From: CAZOZZ01 sp965262425
GTDB taxonomy: Bacteria > Acidobacteriota > Terriglobia > 20CM-2-55-15
DNA: 64,000 nucleotides
Assembly: GCA_965262425.1 (NCBI GenBank)
Contig: OZ253536.1
Location: 3,596,001-3,660,000, forward strand
Direction: 5' to 3'
Of this stretch, positions 18,308 to 27,359 are shown in pieces. The position numbers were made by a program, and so were the translations under genes. Numbering within the stretch: the stretch's first letter is position 1; each line of letters begins with the position of its first letter. Under the pieces are notes generated by a model. The model worked only from the letters and a program-made list of their open reading frames with translations, was not told where the DNA came from and ran no database searches.

Positions 18308-18946
18308 AATTACCACATCTTTGAGAAGAAACACAACTGGGTCATGACGTGGCTCTACAGGATGACGTTCGGGTCGTTCATCGGGTATTCGGCCGCGTTT
18401 CCAAAACTGATTCAGGACGTGTTCGGATCGTTGCCGGACGGATCGCTCAATCCGAACGCTCCAAACCCACTCGCCTATGCCTGGCTCGGCCCTCTGGTCG
18501 GATCACTCATCCGCCCGCTTGGAGGTCGACTTTCCGACAAACTGGGTGGTGCGCGGGTAACCCACTGGGACACGATCGTCATGATCGGGTCCGCGCTGGG
18601 TGTCGCCTATTTAGTCAAACGGGCGGGGACGGTCCAGACGCCGGAAACTTACTGGTGGCCGTTCTTCTTGCCGTTCATGCTGCTGTTCACCACGTCCGGT
18701 ATCGGTAACGGATCTACATTCCGGATGATTCCGATAATTTTCAAGCCGGAGTTGGCCGGACCTGTCCTCGGCTGGACATCGGCCGTCGCGGCGACGGGGC
18801 ATTCCTCATCCCCAGGGATTTTCGGCGGACAGATCGCGGCCGGAACACCCGAGTACGCACTCTAAAGGTTCGCGGCCTACTATGTGAGTTGCCTGATCGT
18901 GAACTGGTGGTTCTACGCGAGGAAGAACGCGGAGATTCCGTGTTGA
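18308..18946 (+). pseudogene. Nitrate/nitrite MFS transporter (NarK type), C-terminal remnant
   Basis: Remnant of a NarK-type major-facilitator transporter. The surviving frame reads NYHIFEKKHNWVMTWLY, then TFGSFIGYSAAFPKLI and PLGGRLSDKLGG, covering roughly the second half of the family. The N-terminal half is missing and no start is present. A TAA at 18863-18865 breaks the frame inside PEYAL; beyond it the same frame continues as FAAYYVSCLIVNWWFYARK, the normal NarK C terminus, to a stop at 18946. It is therefore both truncated and interrupted by a nonsense codon. Confidence 0.85.
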
Positions 18947-19002
18947 AGGAACGGGTGCAGGCCGTTGGCGGTTAGCTGGTAACCACGACCAATCGCCACT
19001 GT

Positions 19003-21757
19003 TCACTCTATTCTCAGCGCATCCATGGGATCCAGGCGCGTCGCGCGGCGAGCAGGAACCAGACAAGCCGAAAGGGTCACGAAACTGAGAAGAAGAGTGA
19101 GTAAGAAAAAAGGCCTCCTCCGCAGAATTTGTGGGCAGTCCAAAGGCCTGTGCGCACATAAGTAATTGAAACAAAGTACCTTATTCTTTTGTTCGACGGC
19201 GAATATTCCAGTACCCACTTCGGTCGGACGCCTACACCCGGTGCCCGGAGCCCCCGCCGGAGGCCCCGTTCCCCATCGCCCACACCAGCCGACACCGCGG
19301 AGCGCAGCCGAGGGTCAAGGCCGGCGCAGCCGCCGAGCTTGCGAGGGAAGCCTTGAGGCTTGGCGAGCACCGTGGTCTCCTCAAGCGGCGATGGAAGACG
19401 GTTTTACCCACAAATTCTGCGGAAGACCCGAAAAAAGTTGTCGGGTCGGTGGTTCCGACTCCGAACATGAAGTCGGAGAGGACACGGGTTATGGCGAACG
19501 CCCCCAGAAGACCCAACACGAGCCCGGCGCCGAGCTGCTTCAAGCCCTGCTTACCGACCAGCCACAGGACGTCCGTCGAAGCCGCTCCCAGGGCCATTCG
19601 CATTCCGATCTCCGGAGTACGCTGACCCACCGAATACGAAGTGACCCCGAAAATGCCGACCGAAGACAGCACCAGGGCGATGAATGCCAGGATGCCGAAG
19701 ATGCTACCGAACACACGATACGGCCAGGACGACTGAGCAATCATCTCGTCATATCCCCGAACATTGAAGGTCGGCAAGCCGGGATCCACCAGACTCACCT
19801 TGGTTCGGAGGGATGTCGCGAGCGCCTGGCTATCGATCCTGCTTCGAGCGGCGACACCGATATTCCTGACGGCTTGTTGACTGTAAGGGATGAACACGGT
19901 GGGATCGACCTCACGAAATTGCTGACCTTGCCGGAGTCGCTGGCGAATCGGCGGAGCGACGCCTACGATCGTCAGCAGCGGTGGGTCGTCGCCACCGCCC
20001 AGCCTCAGATTCCGGCCGAGCGGATCCTCTCCAGGCCAATACTTGTCGGCAAATCGCTTATTGACGATCACAACCTTCGAGCTCTCACCTCCGTCGGTGA
20101 CCGAAAAAGAGCGGCCCTCAATGACTCCCGACCCGAACGTTTCGAAGTAGTCCGTACTAACCGCCACGCTGGAAACAGTCGGCAAGTCTCCGTCGGCGTC
20201 CCTGAGATCCCTGTCGATCAGCGCAAAGGGCTGATTCATGGCGCCGGTTGCGGGCAGGTTCGATGTCAGTGCCGCAGCCTCCACACCCGGGATTCCCCGT
20301 AATTCCTCCAGGAGGCGCTCCTCGAAAGCAAGCCGATCGGCTGTTTCGGGATATTTGATCGTGGGAAGCGTCAACTGCAGCGTCAGAAGGTCGCTGGCGT
20401 CAAATCCAAGGTCGATCTGTTGCAGATTCATGAAGCTTCGTGTCATCAGTCCGGCGCCAACAAGAAGGATCAATGTCAGGCTCAGTTCGGCGACAACCAG
20501 GGCGCTGGTCAGTCGACGAGACCGGCCCCCTCCCATGGTCGCTCGCCCACCGTCCTTCAAACTATCATTGATGTCGCTTCGGGTTGCCTGCAGGGCGGGC
20601 ACCGTGCCGAACAGAACCGCCGTTCCGACCGAAATCACCGCCAGGTATCCAAACACCGTGAAGTCCATTGAAAAGTCAATCCAATAGGGTTTACCTACAT
20701 TCGCCACGGCCAGATCAAAGGCGCGGACGCCGAGAGCGGCCAGACCCAGCCCGGCCAGGGCGCCCGTCATGCTTAAGAGCAAACTTTCTATCAGCATTTG
20801 CCGAACGACGCGAAAACGACTGGCGCCCATGGCGGTCCGAATCGACGTCTCTCGGCTCCTGCCCAGCGCCTGCGACAACAGAAGATTGGCAACGTTCGCG
20901 CACGCTATGAGCAGAACGAAGGTCACGGCGCCCATCAACGCCAGGAAAACGACGCGGATCTCCCCTCCGTTGTAATGCTGGCTGGAGGTCCGGACCAGGA
21001 CGTCGACGTCTTTGTTCGTGTCCGGATACTGTCCGGCCAGGCGACCGGAAATGCTCTCCATTTCCGCCTGAGCCTGAACGAAGGAAACTTCCGGACCGAG
21101 ACGACCGAAAACTTGCAGGCTGCGAGATGACCTGTCTTCGTCAGCTTCGGCGGGAATCCAGGGAAACCACACCGCATCATTGCTCGGAAACTCCATCCCC
21201 TGGGGCATGATTCCGATGATGCTGTATTGGACCTCATTGGCTTTCAGCGTGGTGCCAAGCACGGCAGGATCGCCACCGTAACGGTTCTGCCAGAGGTTGT
21301 AGCTGATCAGGACCACGCCCTCGGCGCCCGGTCGCGCGTCAGCCGCCGTAAAGTCGCGCCCGAGCATGGTCCCCTGGCCGATGAGAGAAAACGTGTTCGC
21401 GGTCACCCTCTCGCCCGATACCCGTTCAGGAAACCGATCGTCACTACTGAGGTTCGCCGACATGCCCGAGTGGCCCGCGAGGTCTCTGAAAGAGCGGGCC
21501 TGTTCCGTCCAGTCGAGAAAATCGGGATAGGAGACGCCCATCTGCTCCCGGCCGGCGGGGAGGTTCCTGGAATTGAGATGGACGATTTCGTGGGGATCTT
21601 CAAACGGCAAGCCCTTTACGAGTACCGCGTTGACGAGACTGAACACCGCGGTGTTCAGGCCGATTCCAACCGAAAGCGCCGCCAGCGCCACCAACGTGAC
21701 GGTGGGGTTCTTGATCATGGACCTCAGGCCGAACCGTACATCTCTAAAAACTCCCAT
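19003..21757 (-). pseudogene. ADOP-type (MacB/FtsX) ABC permease, split by MITE-I copy A
   Basis: Orphan permease of the acidobacterial duplicated type: an N-terminal membrane helix (LVALAALSVGIGLNTAVFS), MacB-like periplasmic core, three-helix FtsX block, a second core and a second FtsX block (GIFGVTSYSVGQRTPEIGMR). ATG 21757 is chosen with GGAGAGG eight bases upstream; an in-frame GTG lies three codons earlier. A 317-bp element sits between TDPTTFF and LLTLLLSFVTLSACLVPARR; removing it and one target copy (325 bp) restores an 809-residue protein ending DPMDALRIE at 19003. In its present state the last transmembrane helix is replaced by about 65 residues read from the element, so function is doubtful. 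Confidence 0.92.
19113..19429 (+). mobile_element. MITE-I copy A (317 bp, 8-bp TSD)
   Basis: Non-autonomous element of 317 bp. The ends are 23-bp inverted repeats agreeing at 20 positions and sharing CCGCAGAATTTGTGGG; the left end begins GCCTCCT and the right end finishes in AGACCC. Flanked by the exact 8-bp duplication GAAAAAAG (19105-19112 and 19430-19437). No transposase is encoded. The TIR starting GGGTCTTCC and the A/T-rich 8-bp target recall ISL3-family elements (inference). Sits in the ADOP permease gene. Confidence 0.93.
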
Positions 21758-22095
21758 CGAAATCACCTCTCCGGCAGCGTACGGACCGCCGACCGTTCAA
21801 GTTCCGTGAATCAGGCGGAAAAAGGCTGTTGCCCCTGGTTCCGTCTCATAAAGGAATACGTGGGAACGGGAGAATGCTTAACAACGGTGTTCGAAAGCGA
21901 CCCGGAATACTTACGGCCCGCTCAAGAATAAGTTCGCAGAATTGGCGCCCAGATTTGCGTCAGATTTGATTGCGACCGATTGAGCAGACCGCAGGAATAG
22001 CCCCGCTATTTCGAGGATCTGCGATTGAGGAGCGGCCGAAGATGGCGCAAAGGTCCCGCGAAGATGGCGTGAAGAGTGGGATGCCAAAAGTGAAG
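21758..22095. other. Intergenic region between ADOP permease and fic
   Basis: 338 bases upstream of the permease and downstream of fic. It should contain the permease promoter. I see no gene and no clear terminator hairpin. Confidence 0.4.
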
Positions 22096-23319
22096 TTATT
22101 CTTGAGCGGACCCTTGGGGCCGGGTCGTGCCGCCGAGTCGAGAGCGGACCGCTCGGGAGAGCGCCTGGAACACACCACGAATCTCAACCTCCTTTGAGTT
22201 TCGAAAGGGGGCTTCGATCGGCACATCCGGCTGACTGATGCGAGCCCGGATCGATCGGACGATGTCCGAACCCTCGTAGACCCGTCCCCGACGTTCACCT
22301 CGGGGTACGAGCAGGCCGCTATCCACCAGTAGCTTCAGGTCGCGGCTCGCTACGTTCCAGGAGATCCCGGCTATGGATCGGTACGTCGCGTTCCGGACTC
22401 TCCGTCCCATCGCTGCCTCGGCTGCGGCAAAAATAGAACGCGGAGGGAGTCCGCGTGTTTCGATTTCAACGTCCAGTTCGTTGAACAACCGTTCGGCCTC
22501 CCGGATTCGTCCCAGCAGGGTCGTCGCTCTTTGTAGCTGGGCCGTGAGATAGAAGCGGATCCACGGCCGGGGATCGATCCGCGAGCTCCAACTGCTTCCG
22601 CCAACCAGCTCAAGAACGCCACGATACGCGGCGGCGTGGCTGTGCAGGTATTCCTCGACCCCGCAAAACTCCGGATCCAGGTTGCCTTCTCGGGCCATCA
22701 CGAGGAGAGCCAAGCAACGGGCCATTCGGCCATTGCCCTCCGAGAAAGGTCGGATGGTTTCCATGTGGAGTTGCGCCAGGGCCGCCTTCACCACCGCGGG
22801 TTGCTTGTTCTCCATACGGTTTAAGTCCTTCATGAACTCGGCCATCAGGGCCGGCACCCGTTCGGCATCCGGTCCCGTGTACCGTGTCCGACGGCTGTTT
22901 AACTCTCGAACCCGACTCGGTTCGCGTCGCCATTTCCCAGGGTTGCCGGACGGATCACCATCGACCATCATGAAGTGAATGCTCCGCGTAAACCCTTCAT
23001 GGTGTTGGAAGTGGGGATCTCCTGAAAGCTGAGAAACGTAAGCCAATGCGGTCCGATAGCCCCTGGCTGCCCTCCAGGCGTTCTCCTCGCTATCCAGCGG
23101 GGATTCACCTGCGACGGCCGCAATTGCGTCCTCCTGGCTCAACGACCGTCCATCCATGGTTGTAGACCCCACAATTGCCTGAGCGAGCTCAGAGCGACGG
23201 AGGAAGGCCCACCACCGCTGCCGACTCTCCAGCGCGTAACGCACACGGCTCTGAACCTCCTCAATCCGTCCGACGACGTCTGACTCCTCAGCCAGCAGTT
23301 CAGCAAGCATATAACCCAT
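22096..23319 (-). CDS. Fic-domain protein with altered catalytic motif
   Basis: A 407-residue Fic-family protein; typical members transfer AMP from ATP to hydroxyl groups of target proteins. The core motif reads IRPFSEGNGRMAR, so the residue normally His in HPFx(D/E)GN(G/K)R is Arg (codon CGA). An inhibitory-helix-like motif GSTTMDGRS lies near residue 51, with Asp where Glu is usual. The C-terminal part (about 290-370) looks like a winged-helix region (NATYRSIAGISWNVASRDLK, then LLVPRGERRGRVYEG). ATG 23319 has no ribosome site; the preceding 50 bases are almost pure A/T with TATAAA-like runs, so translation may be leaderless. No antitoxin-like gene is adjacent. Confidence 0.85.
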   Translation of the reverse strand: MGYMLAELLAEESDVVGRIEEVQSRVRYALESRQRWWAFLRRSELAQAIVGSTTMDGRSLSQEDAIAAVAGESPLDSEENAWRAARGYRTALAYVSQLSGDPHFQHHEGFTRSIHFMMVDGDPSGNPGKWRREPSRVRELNSRRTRYTGPDAERVPALMAEFMKDLNRMENKQPAVVKAALAQLHMETIRPFSEGNGRMARCLALLVMAREGNLDPEFCGVEEYLHSHAAAYRGVLELVGGSSWSSRIDPRPWIRFYLTAQLQRATTLLGRIREAERLFNELDVEIETRGLPPRSIFAAAEAAMGRRVRNATYRSIAGISWNVASRDLKLLVDSGLLVPRGERRGRVYEGSDIVRSIRARISQPDVPIEAPFRNSKEVEIRGVFQALSRAVRSRLGGTTRPQGSAQE

Positions 23320-24559
23320 TGTTATATATTACTTTATATTTATATACGATCCATACTCATATATTATTCTGACGCGACCACCAACCAGTCTGGCTTGCGA
23401 ATGGAGCCTGCGGCATACATGTCCCGGAAAAGCCCGACCAGGCGACTTCATCGCGGAAGTCCCCCTCCTATGCGCCCTCCGAGATTACGCTCAGTTGTAA
23501 GTGCAGCACGCCGATTTCCCCTTTTCGGGGGATTCCGCGTTCCGGGGCTCCACCCACGACGTCCGCTCTCGTCCGATCGGCATCAGAAGTCCATACCGCC
23601 CAGAACCATACGCAACCTTATGGGCCACTAATATGTGCCGCCACTGTGACAACTACACTATATCTATTATCCGGACGCTATACAACAATCAGCCTGATGG
23701 CTCGCGTCTATGCGCAAGGCACCCTGCGGACATCACCATGAGCCATATATACATATATCCGTAATACCGTAAACAGGCGCTTATTCGTATGTCGAGAAGG
23801 GCCATGCGCCCATTTCACAGCACCTACGCGACCTACCAGAGTCACGGTCAATATCAGGCTCAACGAAACATACTATACTTCTGATGGTGCTACCCACGAC
23901 TCGTGACGATGACCTACCCTGCCGACACAGTGTTTGGTGTATGGTGCACCCCCACACTATTAAACACATGAATGTCACTCGTGGACGCCACTCGGAATCC
24001 GTCCACTCAGTCCAGAAAGGTCCTCTGGGCCGAACTTGGGGACCCTCAGCTCGTCGACACCTTTTATGCGATTTCGATCACGTTGGAATTCCGTTTGCAC
24101 AGTGCGAAAAGTGAAAGCCAACAGGCAACACACCGTAACTCCCATGTAATGAATCTGTTACGTCCAGCGTACCAATTCAGATCGCGCTGTCATCGCTAAG
24201 GCGCGCCATATCGCCATGTGTTGTCGCACAACGTACGGGTTTTCCCAGATAAGCCTGGACTGGCGACTACGTTGTGGCACAACGTAGTTTCTAGTGACTA
24301 GCAGCGGTATACAATGTCGACATCGAGGCTTTCGCTGCCTCACACAGCTGAATGGGACCCGGTCGTCTACGCTCCCTGCAGACGCGCCCAAATCACCGCA
24401 CACCGCTGATTCAACGGGCGTTGCACCTCAAAGCGGTTCCACTGTCTGCATTGATCCCGGCTGATCGTGCTCGCCGAAACGAACGCAGGGATTTCAGAGA
24501 CCGACTGCCCGAAGGTCCCCCGGGTGTTCCCGGGGGCGGAAGCATTTGCGGGGATTACT
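23320..24559. other. Gene-poor patch of lower GC content
   Basis: About 1.2 kb with no supportable reading frame. By eye much of 23580-24330 is visibly richer in A/T than the flanks, with runs such as CATATATACATATATCC. It contains the fic upstream region (23320-23375, almost all A/T) and a pair of operator-like palindromes at 24219-24287. It may be decayed foreign DNA. Confidence 0.5.
24219..24287. promoter_or_regulatory. Two operator-like palindromes
   Basis: A perfect palindrome with 10-bp arms CTACGTTGTG / CACAACGTAG and a one-base centre occupies 24267-24287. A weaker copy, GTTGTCGCACAAC, lies at 24220-24232. Centres are 51 bases apart, nearly five helical turns. This is the layout of a dimeric repressor with two sites, but no intact gene starts close by. 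Confidence 0.45.
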
Positions 24560-24945
24560 CGTTCTGGAGGGAGACAGATGCGAGCCCCCCGTCTGGCCGG
24601 GACGTGACATGCCAGAACGGAAACCGTGCTCAAGACGACATCCAGGGTCACGTATGACACCTGATCCATCGGTTCCGCAAAAGAAAGCTGGAAAGCACCT
24701 GTGTGAGCGCACCGGCCCCGATCAGAGCCAGGACGAGAGCCCGGCGGCTGTCAGCTTGAAGCCTGTGCGGGAATGCTCGACGGCTCCCACGACTTCGTAC
24801 CATTGGCCCTCGGTTTGGCCGACGCGCAGCGGCTTGCCAACGGCGGCCTCTCCCCGCCACGCCTACTCGGCCGGGAGTCGGTATCGACAAGGAAGACGCC
24901 AGGCCGCCCGACTTCAATGAAATCTCGACCGCTTACAGGTTTCAA
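24560..24945 (-). pseudogene. Relic of a second ADOP permease
   Basis: Degenerate remains of an ADOP permease, reading leftward. One frame gives GEAAVGKPLRVGQTEGQWYE and then VVGAVEH, the typical second periplasmic-core segment. Another frame gives ALVLALIGAGALTQVLSSFL, then after a further shift VVLSTVSVLACHVPARRGAR, the final helix and the conserved PARR motif. Most of the core is deleted and at least two frameshifts are present. Confidence 0.75.
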
Positions 24946-25769
24946 CCGAAGACGCGATAGTGAGCTTCATCCGGTTCGAACGAAATCCGCTGGATCTGGA
25001 ATGTTTCAACGTCCATGTTGAAATGACGTTCACGACCACGAAACGTCATGCCGATCTTTTCGAGCACACGGCGCGACGGGATGTTTCCCCGGTGGATCAG
25101 ACCGATGATGTGGTCCAACTCCAGGTGCTCGAAGCCATACCGGACACTGGCACGAGCAGCTTCGGTCGCGAAGCCTTTCACCCAGTGTGGGCGATCGAAC
25201 AGGTAGAGGACCTCGACTTCATCCACATCCTTCAACTGGTTCAAGCCGCACCAACCCAGAACCCGGCCCTCGGAACGATCCGTAACCGCCCACCAGCCGA
25301 AGCCGTGAGTCTGCCAGTGGGACACGGCATATTCCAGGGTCGCTTCGGCCTGGCCCCTGGATCTGGGTTGTGCGCCGGGCAGAAACCGGACAACGTCCGG
25401 ATTAGCGAGGGCCGCGGCGATCGCGTCCAGATCACCTTGGACGTCGAAGACTCGGAGCCTCAGTCTAGGAGCCCGTGGTGGAAGTCTGTAGGGTCGCGTT
25501 ACGAGCGCCATGGGGCTAGATGCAAGGCGCCACGACGACGTCGATGCTCTTCATCGATCTAGGAGTGGCAACGCCGCAGCTGGCCCATGCCGTCGTAACC
25601 CGTAGGGCGCAGGGGTCTTCGGGCCACAGGCTTTGTCATTCGTCGGTCACGATGACAAAGCATCGCTCCGCTCCTCATTTCGCGCCTGTGACCCGAATAC
25701 CCCTGCGCGCGACCCTACAGACTTTCACCACGGGCTCCTAGCGGTTTCGATCTCGGGAGGATTCGTCAT
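24942..25769 (-). pseudogene. GNAT acetyltransferase (RimJ/RimL type), interrupted by MITE-II
   Basis: N-acetyltransferase of the RimJ/RimL group. The acetyl-CoA site region reads KGFATEAARASVRYGF and the C-terminal NIPSRRVLEKIGM is typical. The first 15 codons lie beyond a small element: ATG 25769 gives MTNPPEIETA, and after removal of 25468-25740 the frame continues RLRLRVFDVQGDLDAI, the normal opening, for a 184-residue protein. The inserted length (273 bp with the duplicated TA) is a multiple of three but brings stop codons. An alternative start inside the element could give a protein with a foreign N terminus, so residual activity is possible. Confidence 0.9.
25468..25738. mobile_element. 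MITE-II copy 1, TA target duplication
   Basis: About 271 bp bounded by long inverted repeats: left GGAGCCCGTGGTGGAAGTCT, right the near-exact complement ending CCACGGGCTCC, matching over some 30 bases. TA flanks both ends (25466-25467 and 25739-25740), and removing the element plus one TA restores the GNAT reading frame. No coding capacity. A TA target suggests mobilisation by an IS630/Tc1-like transposase (inference). Confidence 0.9.
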
Positions 25770-25942
25770 CAAGAAGAGTTCGGACGATAATTGGCCCTTA
25801 GAGTGTCAGCCATAAACGAAAAGGGGGTTGGAACGTTCCCAGTCCGGGTGAATACCTGGTTCCAGACGAGAAGGAGGTAAGAACTGAACGGGTGGGTTCG
25901 GACCACTGCCGCCCGAACCCGCTCGGCAATCACGACCTGGCG

Positions 25943-26998
25943 CTAACTGCCCGGGCCCTTTCGGCGGAGCGCTTCGGGAGCGCGCTCGACGTCATGGCGC
26001 CCAACCTCGATTTCGAAATCGAAAGGCACTGTGGTTGGAAGGTAGCAGATTTTATCGTCGCAGGCCTGGTACTCGAACGAGCCTCGAACGATCAACTCCG
26101 GACCCCGTGCGCGCGGGCTCACGGTCACATCCTGAGTGATCCGCACCTGGTGCTGGTAGACCGGCACCCTCTCGTTGATCGCGAGCAGGTGAAGTATTTC
26201 CGCGTCCGGGAAATCCGCGCCATGAGATCGCAGCAAGGAGTTGTCGTCGATCGAAAAGACCGCCGGTTTGTAGCCCTCCACTCCGGGCGCGTAGATATGC
26301 ATCTTCTCAGGGAGTTCGACCTCGATAACCAGGGTGATACGATTACCGCCGCGGACCGAGTTCTCGCTGGGATACGCGGTCAGCTTCAAGTGATCGGTCT
26401 GGACTTCGACACGCCGCCCGCCGGCAACTCCGTACTCCCTTGTGAGTATCGAATTCGCCGTATAGCGCTCACGGTGATCTTCCTCGAAGTACTTCGACTG
26501 CACGACGCCTTCGGTATCGACGATGTACATTCCTGGAAACGGGACCCCGTACCATTCATGATCTTCAGGGATATTCGGGTTCAGAATTCCTAGCGCACGG
26601 ATGATCTTAGAGTCAGGGTCTGAGAGAAGAGGATAAGTGATGTTCAACCGCTCCGCTGCGTGGCGGATGACCTCAGGCGTGTCGTAGCTGATCGCAACCA
26701 CGCCCAGACCCTGATCCCGGAAGCCGTCCAGGGATTGTTCCAGCTCGACGAGCTGGGTCTTACAGAACGGTCACCTGTCGGCGGAGCGATACAGAAACAC
26801 CATCGCTCCATCAGGACCGCTGACCGAGTCGAGGTCCCGCTGATTCCCGAACTGGTCCGGCGCCTGGAAGTCCGGGATCCGTTCGCCAACCTCCGGCCCT
26901 GTTGTGACGTTTTGGTCGAATGGATCCAGTTCTCGCTGAGTTCGCAGCATGAACGTTCCAAGCCCAAGAATCAGGACAAGTGCGAAAACACGCTTCAC
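25943..26998 (-). CDS. Thioredoxin-like/DsbD-like fusion, probable selenoprotein (UGA at codon 76)
   Basis: A 351-codon gene whose frame contains one TGA (26771-26773, codon 76). Upstream lies a membrane/signal segment and a redoxin domain (GERIPDFQAPDQFGN, MVFLYRSADR); after the TGA the same frame continues PFCKTQLVELEQSLDGF and GVVAISYDTPEVI. The TGA occupies the first Cys of the C-P-F-C redox motif, the usual position of selenocysteine in thiol oxidoreductases. The C-terminal 140 residues resemble the DsbD N-terminal thiol domain (YQACDDKICYLP). A hairpin fitting a bacterial SECIS follows the UGA. Likely a periplasmic or membrane-tethered thiol/peroxide reductase. A simple nonsense mutation of TGC or TGT cannot be excluded, since pseudogenes are common nearby. 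Confidence 0.75.
26740..26756 (-). promoter_or_regulatory. Candidate bacterial SECIS hairpin
   Basis: On the coding strand CCAGCTC-GTC-GAGCTGG forms a perfect 7-bp stem with loop GUC. The loop G lies 22 bases after the UGA, inside the 16-37 base window reported for bacterial SECIS elements, and G is first in the loop as required. The stem encodes TQLVELE, so it is compatible with the protein. Confidence 0.6.
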
Positions 26999-27359
26999 CT
27001 TTTCTCTCCTCTGGAGGTCGAATTAGCCACATCATAGCGTTTCTTGAAAGGGGTGGGCTTGGCGGTCTGAATTCAGGAAGTCCGGGAAGTGGGTGGCGTG
27101 TGATATCAGCAGTCCGGTCGGCCAACGACAATGGAAATAAGTTCTTGCATTCGGCTTGTATACAATCTATCGTGGGTCCGTACACCACTCATCAAGAAGG
27201 TTGTGCGGCGGGCAAAGGGACCCCAGCCCGTTATACCGGCAAAGCATGGTTGACCTTGGTCTTCCTGTCCTCGTCGGTTGCCCGCCGTCAACCTCGGTTT
27301 TCCAACTAACAACTGAGTACCACTTTATCTGAATCTGGTTCATAGATGTGTAACTTCGC
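26999..27359. other. Intergenic region, nothing recognised
   Basis: About 360 bases upstream of the selenoprotein candidate and downstream of the dehalogenase gene. No gene, relic, or strong promoter pair was seen. Confidence 0.4.

Noticed and set aside
18863..18865. TAA in the nitrate transporter as recoding.
   Set aside because: No known recoding for TAA in bacteria and the gene already lacks its N-terminal half.
19166..19430. Conserved 87-codon frame in MITE-I as a real protein gene.
   Set aside because: It uses a TTG start without ribosome site, an opposite-strand frame is equally open, and it runs into unrelated flanks; likely a result of GC-rich composition.
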